64,000 bases of DNA from an uncultured Butyricicoccus sp. Lineage in GTDB: Bacteria; Bacillota; Clostridia; Oscillospirales; Butyricicoccaceae. The notes under the pieces were generated by a model that was given only the letters and a program-made list of their open reading frames with translations, ran no database searches and had not been told where the DNA came from. This document shows, one piece after another, positions 52,638-63,400 of the stretch. The stretch is from contig CALWUO010000001.1 of NCBI GenBank assembly GCA_944384745.1, positions 77,975 to 141,974 on the forward strand, read 5' to 3'. A program made the position numbers and the translations under genes. Positions within the stretch are counted from its first letter, which is position 1. Each line of letters begins with the position of its first letter.

Positions 52638-52676
52638 ACCTGTTAATCTTTTCATTTTATAGAAATGAGGGACTTT

Positions 52677-53465
52677 ATGCTTATAACTAAAATTGAAAGT
52701 AAACAAAATAGCACTATTAAACATCTCTCTCGTCTTGCTAAAGATAAAAAATATCGCCATAATATAAACCAAATGGTTTGTGAAGGTGAAAAAATGCTGT
52801 TTGAAGCGTTATCTTCTAATATTAAAATTCATACTGTGCTTATTAAATCAGATGCTTTTGTATCCGATGAACTTTTAAATAAAGCTTTTAATAATGGAGC
52901 TTATTTATTTTCGGCTGATGAAAAATTATTTAATCTCGCTTCTGATGTTGAAACTCCACAAAATATATTATTTTCCTGTGATATGCCTCATAAAATGGCT
53001 GATGAACTACCAGATAATTTAAATGGTGTTATTTTACTCGATGGTATTCAAGACCCTGGCAATCTTGGCACAATTTTGCGTACCGCAGATGCTTTTGCTC
53101 TGTCTGCCGTTATTTTGTGCGAAGGCTGCACAGACCCTTTTGCTCCTAAAGTGGTACGCTCTACTATGGGAGCTATATTTCGCCAACCTGTTTTCAAAAT
53201 GCCGATTGAACAAGCAATTATCTCTATGCATTCTCGTGATATATCTGTTTATGCAACTGCTCTTTCAGATAAAAGTGTATCAATAAACGATATATCTCTT
53301 AAAAATTCGGCTGTTATTATAGGCAATGAGGGTAAAGGAGTAACTCAAAAAGCTTTAAATCTTTGTGATAAAAAAATTATTATCCCTATGCTTGGAAAAG
53401 CTGAATCATTAAATGCAGGTGTTGCTGCGTCAATACTTATTTGGGAAATGAGTGGTAAAAAATGA
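52677..53465 (+). CDS. TrmH/SpoU-family RNA 2'-O-methyltransferase
   Basis: 262 residues from the ATG after GAGGGA; an ATG four codons earlier overlaps that site. An N-terminal substrate-binding region (about 10-95) is followed by the SPOUT knot with LLDGIQDPGNLGTILRTADA, IIGNEGKGV and IPMLGKAESLNAGVAASILIWE. It differs from the RlmB in this window and is closer to YsgA-type enzymes, whose target nucleotide is uncertain. The stop overlaps the dprA start by four bases (ATGA), so the two are translationally coupled. Confidence 0.9.
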   Translation: MLITKIESKQNSTIKHLSRLAKDKKYRHNINQMVCEGEKMLFEALSSNIKIHTVLIKSDAFVSDELLNKAFNNGAYLFSADEKLFNLASDVETPQNILFSCDMPHKMADELPDNLNGVILLDGIQDPGNLGTILRTADAFALSAVILCEGCTDPFAPKVVRSTMGAIFRQPVFKMPIEQAIISMHSRDISVYATALSDKSVSINDISLKNSAVIIGNEGKGVTQKALNLCDKKIIIPMLGKAESLNAGVAASILIWEMSGKK

Positions 53466-54673
53466 GTAGGCTTTCTTATTGGTTATGGTTATCTTCAAAA
53501 GAGGAATTAACAGCTTTAATTAAATTTCAGCTTTTAGAATGTTTTGGTTCTGCTGAACATTTATTTGCTATGAGTAGACAGGAACTTATAGAAAAAACAA
53601 GGCTTAATAAGAAACAAATAGATGCTTTATCTGATAAAAGCCTTAAAAGAGCTGATGAAATACAATTTAATTGCGAAAAACTTGGTATAACTATACTAAC
53701 TATTGAGGATACTGCATATCCTGAGATATTATGTAGTATACCAGACCCACCGATTATTTTATATGTAAAGGGCAAAATACCAGACTTAGAACGTAGACCA
53801 GCAATAGGAATTGTTGGAACTCGTAGAGCAACACCTTATGGTATGACAATAGCTGGTGAATTTGGAAAACAGCTTGCAACTGCTGGAATGACCGTTGTTT
53901 CTGGTATGGCTCTTGGTATTGATGGTGCTGCAATGCGTGGTGCTATTAGTGCAGGTGGTAAAACTATTGCTGTGTTTGCAGGCGGGCTAAATATTTGTTA
54001 TCCACCTGAGCATAATTTTTTAATGGGTGATATACAGTTAACTGGTGCTGTTATCAGTGAAAATCCACCCTCTACACCTCATAAAGGGTTTTTATTTCCA
54101 ATAAGAAATAGAATTATAAGCGGTTTATCAAGAGCAGTATTAGTTGTAGAAGCTCCTGCACGTTCAGGGGCACTTATAACAGCTCATCAAGCACTTGACC
54201 AGGGAAGAGATGTATTTGCTATACCTGCCAATATAGATGCTCCTAATTCAATGGGTTGTAATCATTTAATCCGTGATGGAGAGGCAGCAATAGCTTGTGA
54301 ACCAAATGATATATTACGTGAAGTTGGTCTAAGTCCGATTTATGGAAGCAAAAAGCCTATAAAACAACCTGAACAAATTCATTATGATGATAGACAAACT
54401 ATTGAAGAGATGTGGAATAGAATTTTAAAACACAATGATAATGAAGAACAAAATCAAGAAAAACAAAATATAAATAAACCTGATTGTATTCCAGAACTTC
54501 AAAACCAAGACCAAAAAGAGATTATTGAGGCTATTTTAAACGGTGCAGAAACAGCAGAGGATATTTTAGAACAATTAGATTTGCCAGTTGCTAGAGTTAT
54601 GACTGAATTGACGATGATGGAGCTTGATGGTATACTAAAGCGTGAAAACGGAATTATAACAACAAATTTCTAA
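53462..54673 (+). CDS. dprA: DNA processing protein DprA
   Basis: 403 residues. An N-terminal SAM-like helical domain (about 1-90) is followed by the Rossmann-like DprA domain with GIVGTRRATPYG, SGMALGIDGAAMRGA, FAGGLNICYPPEH and FPIRNRIISGLSRAVLVVEA. A C-terminal winged-helix-like region (about 340-400) follows a Gln/Asn/Glu-rich linker. DprA loads RecA onto incoming single-stranded DNA in transformation, and is widely kept in non-competent species too. The dprA-topA-trmFO order matches Bacillus. Confidence 0.95.
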   Translation: MSRLSYWLWLSSKEELTALIKFQLLECFGSAEHLFAMSRQELIEKTRLNKKQIDALSDKSLKRADEIQFNCEKLGITILTIEDTAYPEILCSIPDPPIILYVKGKIPDLERRPAIGIVGTRRATPYGMTIAGEFGKQLATAGMTVVSGMALGIDGAAMRGAISAGGKTIAVFAGGLNICYPPEHNFLMGDIQLTGAVISENPPSTPHKGFLFPIRNRIISGLSRAVLVVEAPARSGALITAHQALDQGRDVFAIPANIDAPNSMGCNHLIRDGEAAIACEPNDILREVGLSPIYGSKKPIKQPEQIHYDDRQTIEEMWNRILKHNDNEEQNQEKQNINKPDCIPELQNQDQKEIIEAILNGAETAEDILEQLDLPVARVMTELTMMELDGILKRENGIITTNF

Positions 54674-54717
54674 GATATCAAGTTTTAATATAATAAAAAT
54701 AAAATGGAGGAAAAACA

Positions 54718-57069
54718 ATGTCCAAACTTGTGATAGTGGAGTCACCAGCTAAAGCAAAGACTATTGGTAAATATTTGGGCTCTGATTATATAGTAAAAGC
54801 TTCTATGGGTCATCTGCGTGACCTTCCAAAAAAGAAAATGAGTATTGACTTTGAAAATAATTTTGCTCCTGAATATGTTCCAGTAGAGGGCAAAGAAAAA
54901 CTTATAAATGAACTTAAACTTTCAGCAGAAGAAAGCGATTTTGTATATCTTGCAACCGACCCTGACCGTGAAGGTGAGGCTATTTCTTGGCATTTAAAAG
55001 AGCTTTTAAACTTGCATGAGGGGGAATATAAAAGAGTTACTTTTAATGAAATTACTAAAAATGCTGTGCGTTATGGCATAGAACACCCAAGAGATATTGA
55101 TATGGATTTAGTCGATGCACAACAGGCTAGACGTATACTAGATAGAATTGTAGGTTATAAACTATCCCCTTTTCTATGGAAAAAAGTTAAACGTGGTTTG
55201 AGTGCTGGTCGTGTTCAATCGGTTGCAACTCGCCTTGTAGTGGATAGAGAAAATGAAATAAGAGCTTTTAAGCCAGAGGAATATTGGCAAATTGAAGCTA
55301 AACTTCAAACAAAAACAGGCGGTAAATTTGTAGCTCGTTATTATAGCGACTCAGAGGGAAATAAAGAGCTTAAAAATGAAGAAAGTGCAACAAAAGTTGT
55401 AAATGAGGTTACAGGTAAGCCTTTTATAGTATCAAGTGTTAAAAAAGGCAAAAAGAAAAAATCAGCTCCTGCACCTTTTACAACCTCTACACTTCAGCAG
55501 GACGCAAGTAGAAAATTAAATATGACTCCAAGGCGTACTATGAGTGTAGCTCAAGAGTTATATGAGGGTATTGAGATTGACGGTTTAGGTTTAACTGGTC
55601 TTATAACCTACATGCGTACCGACTCACTCCGTTTATCTGATGAGGCAACAGCAGCCGCAGCAACTTTTATTAAAAGTAGATATGGTGAAGACTATTATCC
55701 TGGAAAGCCTAGAGTTTTTAAAACTAAAGGCGGTGCTCAAGACGCACATGAAGCAATTAGACCATCTGATGTAACACTTGAGCCTGATAATATTAAATCA
55801 AGCCTTACACCAGACCAATACAAGCTTTATAGACTGATTTGGTTAAGATTTGTGGCGTGTCAGATGTCTGATGCTATTTTAGATACTATATCCGCTGATA
55901 TATTAAGTGAGGGTTATGTTTTTAGGGCATCTGGTCATACAGTGGCATTTTCTGGTTTTACTGCGGTTTATGAAGAAGCAACCGATGATGAAAAACAAGG
56001 CGAAACAGGTAAACCACTACCACCTTTTTCAGAGGGTGATGAACTGAAAGCTGATGAGATAACACCAAGCCAGCATTTTACACAGCCGCCTGCACGTTAT
56101 ACAGAAGCCTCTTTAGTCCGTGCAATGGAAGAACGTGGAATAGGTCGTCCGTCAACTTATGCACCTACTATATCCACTATTGAAAGTAGAAACTATGTGG
56201 AAAAAGAAAGCCGTACATTAAAACCTACTCCGCTTGGTGAAGGTGTAACAGGTTTGCTTGTCGACAAGTTCCAAGTTGTTGCAGATTATGAATTTACTGC
56301 CAATATGGAAAGTCAGCTTGATGAGGTTGAAGCGGGTAAGGAAAACTATGTGGACTTGCTTAGAAACTTCTATGATGGTTTTGAAAATTCACTTGAAAAG
56401 GCAGAAGTTGAGCTTGAAGGTCAACGCATAAAAATACAAGACCAAGAAACCGATATAGAGTGTGAGCTTTGTGGTAGAAAAATGGTTATTAAAATCGGTC
56501 GCTTTGGTAAATTTCTTGCTTGCTCAGGTTTTCCAGAGTGTAGAAATACAAAGGCAATCACAGAAGACACTGGTGCGTCTTGTCCTATTTGTGGTATGAA
56601 AGTAGTTAAAAAGAAATCTGCAAAGGGTTATGTATATTATTCTTGTGATAAATATCCAACTTGTGAATTTATCACTTGGGATAAACCTCTTAAATCAAAA
56701 TGTCCGACTTGTGATTCTTCACTATTCCGTCACACTGATAGAGACTCTAAGGAAGTTAGAGACGTTTGTTTGCGTGAAGGCTGTGGATATAGTGAACTGG
56801 TAAAAGAGGGCGTATCACCAGAAGAAGCTGAAAAAAATCGTCAACGTCGTGAGGCAAGAGCCGCAAAGGCGGCTGAACGTGAAGCCGCTAAAGCCGCAAA
56901 AGAAGCTGAGGAAAAAGAGGAGAAAAAATCAGCTACTAAGAAAACCACAACAAAGAAAATCACAGCTAAAAAAACAACTACTAAAAAGACCAAAAGTGTA
57001 GATACTGAGGAAAAGCCAAAGAGAACAAGACGTAAAAAAGCAGATGTGGAGGAAACTGTAAATGCATAA
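54718..57069 (+). CDS. topA: DNA topoisomerase I
   Basis: 783 residues after TGGAGG. The TOPRIM domain opens VESPAKAKTIGKYLG and has DPDREGEAI. The active-site tyrosine is Tyr298 in TYMRTDS. Three C4 zinc ribbons follow the core (about 580-680). The tail (about 700-783) is Ala/Lys/Glu-rich with lysine-threonine repeats that probably bind DNA. It relaxes negative supercoils. The 3' end overlaps trmFO by eight bases. Confidence 0.96.
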   Translation: MSKLVIVESPAKAKTIGKYLGSDYIVKASMGHLRDLPKKKMSIDFENNFAPEYVPVEGKEKLINELKLSAEESDFVYLATDPDREGEAISWHLKELLNLHEGEYKRVTFNEITKNAVRYGIEHPRDIDMDLVDAQQARRILDRIVGYKLSPFLWKKVKRGLSAGRVQSVATRLVVDRENEIRAFKPEEYWQIEAKLQTKTGGKFVARYYSDSEGNKELKNEESATKVVNEVTGKPFIVSSVKKGKKKKSAPAPFTTSTLQQDASRKLNMTPRRTMSVAQELYEGIEIDGLGLTGLITYMRTDSLRLSDEATAAAATFIKSRYGEDYYPGKPRVFKTKGGAQDAHEAIRPSDVTLEPDNIKSSLTPDQYKLYRLIWLRFVACQMSDAILDTISADILSEGYVFRASGHTVAFSGFTAVYEEATDDEKQGETGKPLPPFSEGDELKADEITPSQHFTQPPARYTEASLVRAMEERGIGRPSTYAPTISTIESRNYVEKESRTLKPTPLGEGVTGLLVDKFQVVADYEFTANMESQLDEVEAGKENYVDLLRNFYDGFENSLEKAEVELEGQRIKIQDQETDIECELCGRKMVIKIGRFGKFLACSGFPECRNTKAITEDTGASCPICGMKVVKKKSAKGYVYYSCDKYPTCEFITWDKPLKSKCPTCDSSLFRHTDRDSKEVRDVCLREGCGYSELVKEGVSPEEAEKNRQRREARAAKAAEREAAKAAKEAEEKEEKKSATKKTTTKKITAKKTTTKKTKSVDTEEKPKRTRRKKADVEETVNA

Positions 57070-58369
57070 TAATGTAAGCGTGATTGGTGCAGGTCTTGCA
57101 GGCTGTGAAGCAGCATGGCAACTTGCAGAACGTGGAATAAATGTAACACTCTATGAAATGAAACCAGAGAAAAAAACTCCTGCTCATCATTCAGATGATT
57201 TTGCTGAACTTGTTTGTTCAAACTCATTGCGTTCAAATGAACTAACTAATGCAGCAGGTCTTTTAAAAGAAGAACTTCGTCGCTTAGGCGGTCTCATTGT
57301 AAAATGTGCTGATGAGAACCAAGTTGAAGCGGGTGGTGCATTGGCAGTTGATAGAGAAGCATTTGCAAAGGCTATAACTGAAAAAATTAAAAATCACCCA
57401 AATATTAAAATTGTTTATGGTGAAGTTACTGAAATTCCTCAAGATGGTTATGTTATTATAGCTACTGGACCACTTACTTCTGATGCATTATTTGATGCCA
57501 TTCATAAAAAGGTTGGTGGTGATTTTCTGCATTTCTTTGATGCAGCAGCACCTATTGTAACTTTTGAATCTATTGATATGGATAATGCTTATTTTGCTTC
57601 TCGTTATGATAAAGGTACTCCAGACTATATAAATTGTCCGCTTTCTAAGGAGGAGTTTGACCCATTTTGGCAAGCTCTGACAACCGCAGAAGAGGCAGAA
57701 GTGCATGGCTTTGAAGATAAGCTTGTATTTGAGGGCTGTATGCCTATTGAAGTAAATGCAAGACGTGGACATGATACATTGCTTTTTGGTATCTTAAAAC
57801 CAGTAGGTCTGCCAGACCCTAAAACTGGTAAAGACCCTTATGCGGTTTTACAGCTTAGAAAAGATAATGCACAAGGTAGTCTTTATAATCTTGTGGGTTG
57901 TCAAACTCATCTAAAATGGGGCGAGCAAAAGCGTATTTTCTCCATGATACCTGCACTTAAAAACGCTGAATATGTTCGTTATGGTGTTATGCATAGAAAT
58001 ACTTTTCTTGACTCTCCTAGACTGCTTGACCACAATTTTGCACTTCGTTCAGACTCAAGAATACGTTTTGCAGGTCAGATGACAGGGGTAGAAGGATATG
58101 TTGAGTCAAACGCTTCTGGATTTTTAGCAGGTCTTGCAACAGCAAATCAAATTTTAGGTAAGAAAGAACCTGATTTCCCTCAAACAACTGCTATTGGTGC
58201 ATTGGGACATTATATTTCCAATGAAACAGTTGTTAAATTTCAACCGATGAATATAAACTTTGGCATTTTAGAGCCATTAGGTTATAAAATCCGTGGCAAA
58301 AGAGAGAAGAATATGAAAATCTCTGAAAGAGCTTTGGAGATTATTGACAGCTTAAAGGGGGATATTTAA
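57062..58369 (+). CDS. trmFO: methylenetetrahydrofolate-dependent tRNA (uracil-5-)-methyltransferase TrmFO
   Basis: 435 residues, family length. The FAD-binding N-terminus is VIGAGLAGCEAAWQLAERG. The TrmFO blocks NSLRSNELTNAAGLLKEELRRLG, EVNARRGHDTLLFGILKPVG and GQMTGVEGYVESNASGF are present. It makes T54 in the T-loop of tRNAs using folate rather than SAM, typical of Gram-positive bacteria. The start overlaps topA and is preceded by GTGGAGGA within the topA coding region. Confidence 0.96.
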   Translation: MHNNVSVIGAGLAGCEAAWQLAERGINVTLYEMKPEKKTPAHHSDDFAELVCSNSLRSNELTNAAGLLKEELRRLGGLIVKCADENQVEAGGALAVDREAFAKAITEKIKNHPNIKIVYGEVTEIPQDGYVIIATGPLTSDALFDAIHKKVGGDFLHFFDAAAPIVTFESIDMDNAYFASRYDKGTPDYINCPLSKEEFDPFWQALTTAEEAEVHGFEDKLVFEGCMPIEVNARRGHDTLLFGILKPVGLPDPKTGKDPYAVLQLRKDNAQGSLYNLVGCQTHLKWGEQKRIFSMIPALKNAEYVRYGVMHRNTFLDSPRLLDHNFALRSDSRIRFAGQMTGVEGYVESNASGFLAGLATANQILGKKEPDFPQTTAIGALGHYISNETVVKFQPMNINFGILEPLGYKIRGKREKNMKISERALEIIDSLKGDI

Positions 58370-58370
58370 A

Positions 58371-59393
58371 ATGAAAATTGCAGTTGACGCAATGGGTGGA
58401 GATAATGCACCTCTTGCACCAGTTTTAGGTGCAATTCTAGCAGTTAAAGAATATGGTGAAGAAGTTGTTTTAGTTGGTCAAGAAGATAAAATCAAAGCTA
58501 TTTTAAAAGAAAATAATGCTGAAAACCTTTCTGGACTTCATATTATACATGCACCTGATATTGTTGATATGCATGATGACCCATCAACTGTACTTCGTAA
58601 AAAACCACAAAGTTCTATGGCAGTTGCTTTAAAACTGGTTAAAGATGGTGAAGCTGATGCCATTGTTTCCGCAGGCTCTACAGGTGCATTGCTTTCTGGT
58701 GCTACATTGTTTTGTAAACGTATAAAAGGTATTAGAAGAGGTGCTGTTGCTCCTGTTATGCCTTGTGCAAATGGTCAAGTTATGCTGGTTGACGCAGGTG
58801 CAAACACCGAATGCACAGCAGAATATTTATTACAATTTGCTTTTTTAGGTTCGCTTTATGCTGAGAAAATCAGAAAAATTAAAAATCCTCGTGTGGGACT
58901 TGTAAATAATGGCACTGAGGACTCAAAAGGCGACGCTATTCGTAAAGAAACCTATGCACTGCTTAAAAAAGCCCATGATGAGGGTAGACTAAACTTTGTC
59001 GGCAATGTAGAAGGTAGTGATGTGCCACTAGGTAAATGTGATGTAGCTGTTTGTGATGGTTTTTCTGGCAATGTAATGCTTAAAACTATTGAAGGTGTTG
59101 CCAAATTTATGGCGGCTGAAATTAAAAAGGTATTTACTAGAAATATGGGCACAAAAATTGGTTATCTGCTTTGCAAAGCAGGTATGGACGAATTTAGGGA
59201 AATGTTCAATCAAGATGTTATAGGTGGTGCACCTTTCCTTGGAATTGCTCACCCTGTTATAAAGGCTCATGGTTCTTCAAATGAAATCGCGGTTATGAAT
59301 GCTATACGTCAAGCGATAGAATATACAAAAAGCGGAATGATTGAAGCAGTAGAGCAAAATATAGAACATATGACAGTAAATAAGGAAGATTGA
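58371..59393 (+). CDS. plsX: phosphate acyltransferase PlsX
   Basis: 340 residues. It starts MKIAVDAMGGDNAP, the PlsX signature, with VSAGSTGALLSGAT and CDGFSGNVMLKTIEG blocks later. PlsX turns acyl-ACP into acyl-phosphate, the first step of phospholipid synthesis with PlsY. AAAGGGGG precedes the ATG. It is followed by an acyl carrier protein gene overlapping its stop by four bases. Confidence 0.96.
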   Translation: MKIAVDAMGGDNAPLAPVLGAILAVKEYGEEVVLVGQEDKIKAILKENNAENLSGLHIIHAPDIVDMHDDPSTVLRKKPQSSMAVALKLVKDGEADAIVSAGSTGALLSGATLFCKRIKGIRRGAVAPVMPCANGQVMLVDAGANTECTAEYLLQFAFLGSLYAEKIRKIKNPRVGLVNNGTEDSKGDAIRKETYALLKKAHDEGRLNFVGNVEGSDVPLGKCDVAVCDGFSGNVMLKTIEGVAKFMAAEIKKVFTRNMGTKIGYLLCKAGMDEFREMFNQDVIGGAPFLGIAHPVIKAHGSSNEIAVMNAIRQAIEYTKSGMIEAVEQNIEHMTVNKED

Positions 59394-59650
59394 CAAATTT
59401 GAATAGTAAACAAATCAAATTATATAAAATTATATCCAAGCAGTTTGCTATAAAGTATGAAAAAATTACAGATGAAACAAGTTTTCATGATGAATTATAC
59501 GCTGATTCACTGGATATAATGGAATTATGCGATATTTTAGAAGGAGAATTTGACCTTCCAACACTCACACAAGATAAAATAGCTAGTATTCATAAAGTTG
59601 GCGATTTAATGAGGCTTATTGAGCCATCGTATACAGGCAATAGGGAATAA
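59390..59650 (+). CDS. acyl carrier protein-like protein
   Basis: 86 residues. The phosphopantetheine attachment Ser lies in ADSLDIMEL near residue 39-41, with the four-helix ACP pattern around it. It starts at TTG 59390, overlapping the plsX stop; a second TTG three codons on is also possible, and the site AAGGAAG fits either imperfectly. In Bacillus the main acpP lies near plsX-fabD-fabG; here no fab genes intervene. Less acidic than standard AcpP, so it may be a secondary ACP rather than the main one. Confidence 0.88.
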   Translation: MTNLNSKQIKLYKIISKQFAIKYEKITDETSFHDELYADSLDIMELCDILEGEFDLPTLTQDKIASIHKVGDLMRLIEPSYTGNRE

Positions 59651-59664
59651 ATTTTTCCCTATTG
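59638..59664 (+). other. intercistronic hairpin between acp and rnc
   Basis: CAATAGGGAA (59638-59647) pairs perfectly with TTCCCTATTG (59655-59664) around a seven-base loop. It spans the acp stop codon and has no T tract, so it is not a classic terminator. Confidence 0.6.
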
Positions 59665-59694
59665 TCAAATATATTTAGAAAGGATTGAGTTTAT

Positions 59695-60372
59695 ATGCTA
59701 AAAGATAAGATTAAATATGAATTTAAAAACAAAGTATTACTTCGCAAGGCTTTAACACATTCATCTTATGCTAATGAACAAAGAGCCAGACATTTGCAAA
59801 ATAATGAAAGGCTTGAGTTCCTTGGCGACTCCGTACTGGGTTTTGTAACAGCAGATTATTTATATAATCAGTTTCCAGAATTACCAGAGGGCGAACTTAC
59901 AAAACTTCGTGCAGCTATCGTTTGTGAGCAGGCATTGTATGAAGTGGCCAAAGAACTTGGAATAGATGGAGCAATTTGTTTAGGTCATGGCGAAGAGAGT
60001 AGCGGTGGTAGACAGCGTCCAAGTATTTTAGCTGATGCAGTTGAAGCTTTATTAGGTGCAATTTATTTAGACGGTGGTATAGAACCCGCTAGAGAGTTTG
60101 TATTAAGTTTTATACCTAAGAGTGCTGAACGTGCAAGACAAGGAAGAATGTTCAAAGATTATAAAACCACACTTCAAGAAATAGTACAAAAAAACCGTCA
60201 GGAAACTTTAGAATATCGTCTTGCTGGCACAAGTGGTCCAGACCATGATAAAACATTTGATATGGAATTATTGCTAAATAGCAATGTTTTTGCAAGCGGT
60301 CAAGGCAGAAGTAAAAAAGAAGCCGAACAAATGGCAGCAAAACAAGCTCTTGCACTTATGGGTTATCAATAA
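59695..60372 (+). CDS. rnc: ribonuclease III
   Basis: 225 residues. The catalytic signature NERLEFLGDSVLGF lies near residue 37-50, with the second acidic site DAVEALLGAIYLDGG near 113-127. A dsRNA-binding domain (about 155-225) begins DYKTTLQEIVQK. It cuts double-stranded RNA in rRNA precursors and regulatory RNAs. AAAGGATTG precedes the ATG. It lies before smc as in Bacillus, but with a terminator and a new promoter between. Confidence 0.96.
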   Translation: MLKDKIKYEFKNKVLLRKALTHSSYANEQRARHLQNNERLEFLGDSVLGFVTADYLYNQFPELPEGELTKLRAAIVCEQALYEVAKELGIDGAICLGHGEESSGGRQRPSILADAVEALLGAIYLDGGIEPAREFVLSFIPKSAERARQGRMFKDYKTTLQEIVQKNRQETLEYRLAGTSGPDHDKTFDMELLLNSNVFASGQGRSKKEAEQMAAKQALALMGYQ

Positions 60373-60379
60373 AATTTAA

Positions 60380-60414
60380 CGGGTATGGTAAAATCAAAAG
60401 CCGTACCCGCTTTT
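60380..60414 (+). terminator. intrinsic terminator of rnc
   Basis: CGGGTATGG pairs with CCGTACCCG (one G-U), followed by CTTTTG. Confidence 0.75.
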
Positions 60415-60433
60415 GTGTTAATTTGCATATTTC

Positions 60434-60462
60434 TTGATTATAAAGTGTGAACGTGTTACACT
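60434..60462 (+). promoter_or_regulatory. extended -10 promoter of smc
   Basis: TTGATT (60434-60439), a 17-base spacer and TGTTACACT with the -10 at 60457-60462. AAGTGT and ACACTT flank the -10 as a small inverted repeat. Confidence 0.55.
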
Positions 60463-60498
60463 TAATATATTAAAACACTGCATAAATGAGGATACCAT

Positions 60499-63400
60499 AT
60501 GATTTTAAAGAGTTTATTGCTACAAGGCTTTAAATCCTTTCCAGATAAAACAGAAATACGCTTTTCGGGCGGTATGACAGCGATTGTAGGCCCTAATGGC
60601 AGCGGAAAATCAAATATTTCAGATGCTTTGCGTTGGGTGCTTGGTGAACAATCATCACGAATGCTTAGAGGTGCTAAAATGGAAGATGTTATTTTCGGTG
60701 GTACATCTAAAAGAGCTCCTCTTGGATTTGCGGAAGTTTCGCTTATTTTAGACAATAGCACTGGTATCTTTCAAAGTGAACATACTGAAATTATGGTAAC
60801 CCGTAAATATTATCGCTCTGGTGAAAGTGAATATTATTTAAATAAAAAGCATTGTAGATTAAAAGATATACATGAACTTTTTATGGACACTGGCATTGGT
60901 AAAGAGGGTTATTCTATAATCGGTCAGGGTAGAATAGATGAAATTTTATCACTTAAAAGTGAAGACCGTAGACAAATATTTGAAGAAGCAGCGGGCATAA
61001 CTAAATTTAGATATCGAAAAGAAGAAGCACAAAGAAAACTTGCAGAGACAGAAGAAAATCTAATAAGAATAAGGGATATTTATAGCGAGCTTGAAACACA
61101 AACAAAACCGCTTGAAAAACAAGCGGAAAAAGCAAAAGAATATCTATCACTTAGAGATGAACTCCGTGAAGTTGAAATCACGCTTTGGCTTTTAGAATTA
61201 GATGAAATTAAAAAAACTCAGTCTGAAGGCACTTCAAAACTTGAAATTTGTCAAAAACAATTAGATACTACCAGAAAATTAGTATCTGATTTATATGAAC
61301 AGACCGAAAATATATCAAGTAAAATTCATAAAACAGATATTGATGCTGATGATGTTAGGCGTTTATTAAGAGAAGAAGAACAGAAAAATGCTCAAAGACA
61401 AAGTGAAATCGCTGTTTTAAAGGCAAATATTCAAAATGCAAAACAAAATATAGAACGTACAAAGCAAGATGAACAAAAAAGATTAGAACAATCACAATCA
61501 ATTAAAACTCAAAAATTACAACATTATAAGCATTGTAAAGAGCTTGAACAAAATCAAGCGGAATTAAAAAAGGCTATATCTTTATCTGAGCAAGCAATGC
61601 AAACTCAAAAACAGCAAAAAATTGAACTTGTAAAAAATCGTGATGAAATTCAGAATAAAATAGCAATTTTAGATGGTGAAAATTTTAATATTTCAATGAA
61701 AATTACGGCCGCAAAAACTGCTCTTGAGAGTATGAGTGGAAGAACAAATAATGTAGATAAAGAAACTCAAAATATACAAGACCAGTTAAAACGTGAAAAA
61801 CAAATTCAGCTTGCATATGAAAATAAATATACAATCTGTCAAAATAAAATTTATGAGCTTGAAAAACTGATAAATGACAAAAAAGAAATTGTTAAATCTA
61901 CCAATGAATATCTGTTACAACTGCAAAAACAGTATAATGATTTAAATTCTCAGAGTATAGATTGTCAAAATCGTTTAAAAATGCTTGCAGAAATGCAAAA
62001 AGATTACGAGGGTTTTTCACGTGCTGTAAAGCTTATTATGAAACAATCGCAAAATGGTCAAATGCAAGGCATAAGAGGTCCTGTATCATCACTTATTGGC
62101 GTTGGTGCTGATTATGTTATTGCAATAGAAACTGCTTTAGGTGCGGCAGCCTCTAATATTGTTGTTGAAAGCTCTAATGATGCAAAACATGCGATAAATT
62201 TTTTAAAGCATAATGACGGTGGTAGAGCTACATTTTTACCAATGGACACTATTAAGCCATTGAGTTTAAAAGAAACAGGTTTTGAAAATATGACTGGCTG
62301 TTTAGGTACAGCAGATAGACTTGTAGATTGTGCAGAAGAGTATCGCGGTATTATTGAAAATCTACTAGCTAGAACAGTAATAGTTAAAGATTTGGACTGT
62401 GCAATGCAGATTGCAAAAGCTTATAAAAACCGTTTCCGCATAGTAACACTTGATGGTCAAATTATTCAAGCAGGTGGTGCTATGACTGGCGGTTCTGTTT
62501 CAAAAACAACAGGTGTTATTGCTCGTGCCGATACATTAAGACAGCTTGAGCAAAATAACAGTGATATTAAAAAACAGCTTGATTTAATAAGAGAAAAAAT
62601 AACACAAACGGAAAATGAGTTTAAAACCGCTAAAATACAGCTTGAAAGTTATATAAATGAAAATCAACAGCTAAAAGGCGAGCAAACTAAACTTGATGCC
62701 CTTAAAAATCAGCACAAAACTATACTTGAGCGTGTAAATGAACAGTTTAATTCATTGGCTTTAGAGCAAACCGATATTTCAAAAGCTAAGCTAGGTTATG
62801 AAAATGCAATTTTAGAGCATGAAAACACTAAAAAAGAGCTTTCTTATAAATTAAATGCTTTAAAACAGGATTATCAAAATGCTTTAAATGCTATTGCTGA
62901 ATGTGAAAACAAAATAGCAGAACAAGAAAATGAGCTTATAACACTTCGTACTAATATGGCTCAGAATAATGCTGAAATTACATCAGAAAAACGTACTATA
63001 TCCGACCTTGAAAATCTAAGTTCGGAAATGGCGAAAGGTTTAGAGCAAATAAAACAAGCATATTTGGAGTTTGAAAAGCAAATAAATGAATATAAAAACA
63101 AAATCTCTGAGCTTGTAAACAGTCAAAATCAAAATAAAGAAAAACAGCTTAAAGAGCAAATTCAAGATATAGCTAAAAAAAGACTCAAACTCGAAAGCGA
63201 AAAAACAAACACTGAAAAACGTATTCAACACACAAATGAAGAGCTTTTGTCACTTGAAAGAGAAAATGCTAGGCTTACAGCTCAAAATATACAGATAGAT
63301 GAAAAGAAACAACAAATTTTGGACAAAATGTGGGAGCAATATCAGCTTACGCCAAATATAGCAGAAAAATATAAAATTTCAATAGACAATAAACCTTCTG

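Noticed and set aside
56841..57236. Minus-strand open frame opposite the end of topA and start of trmFO
   Set aside because: It is the complement of the lysine/alanine-rich topA tail, which produces long Val/Phe/Ser runs; no start signal.
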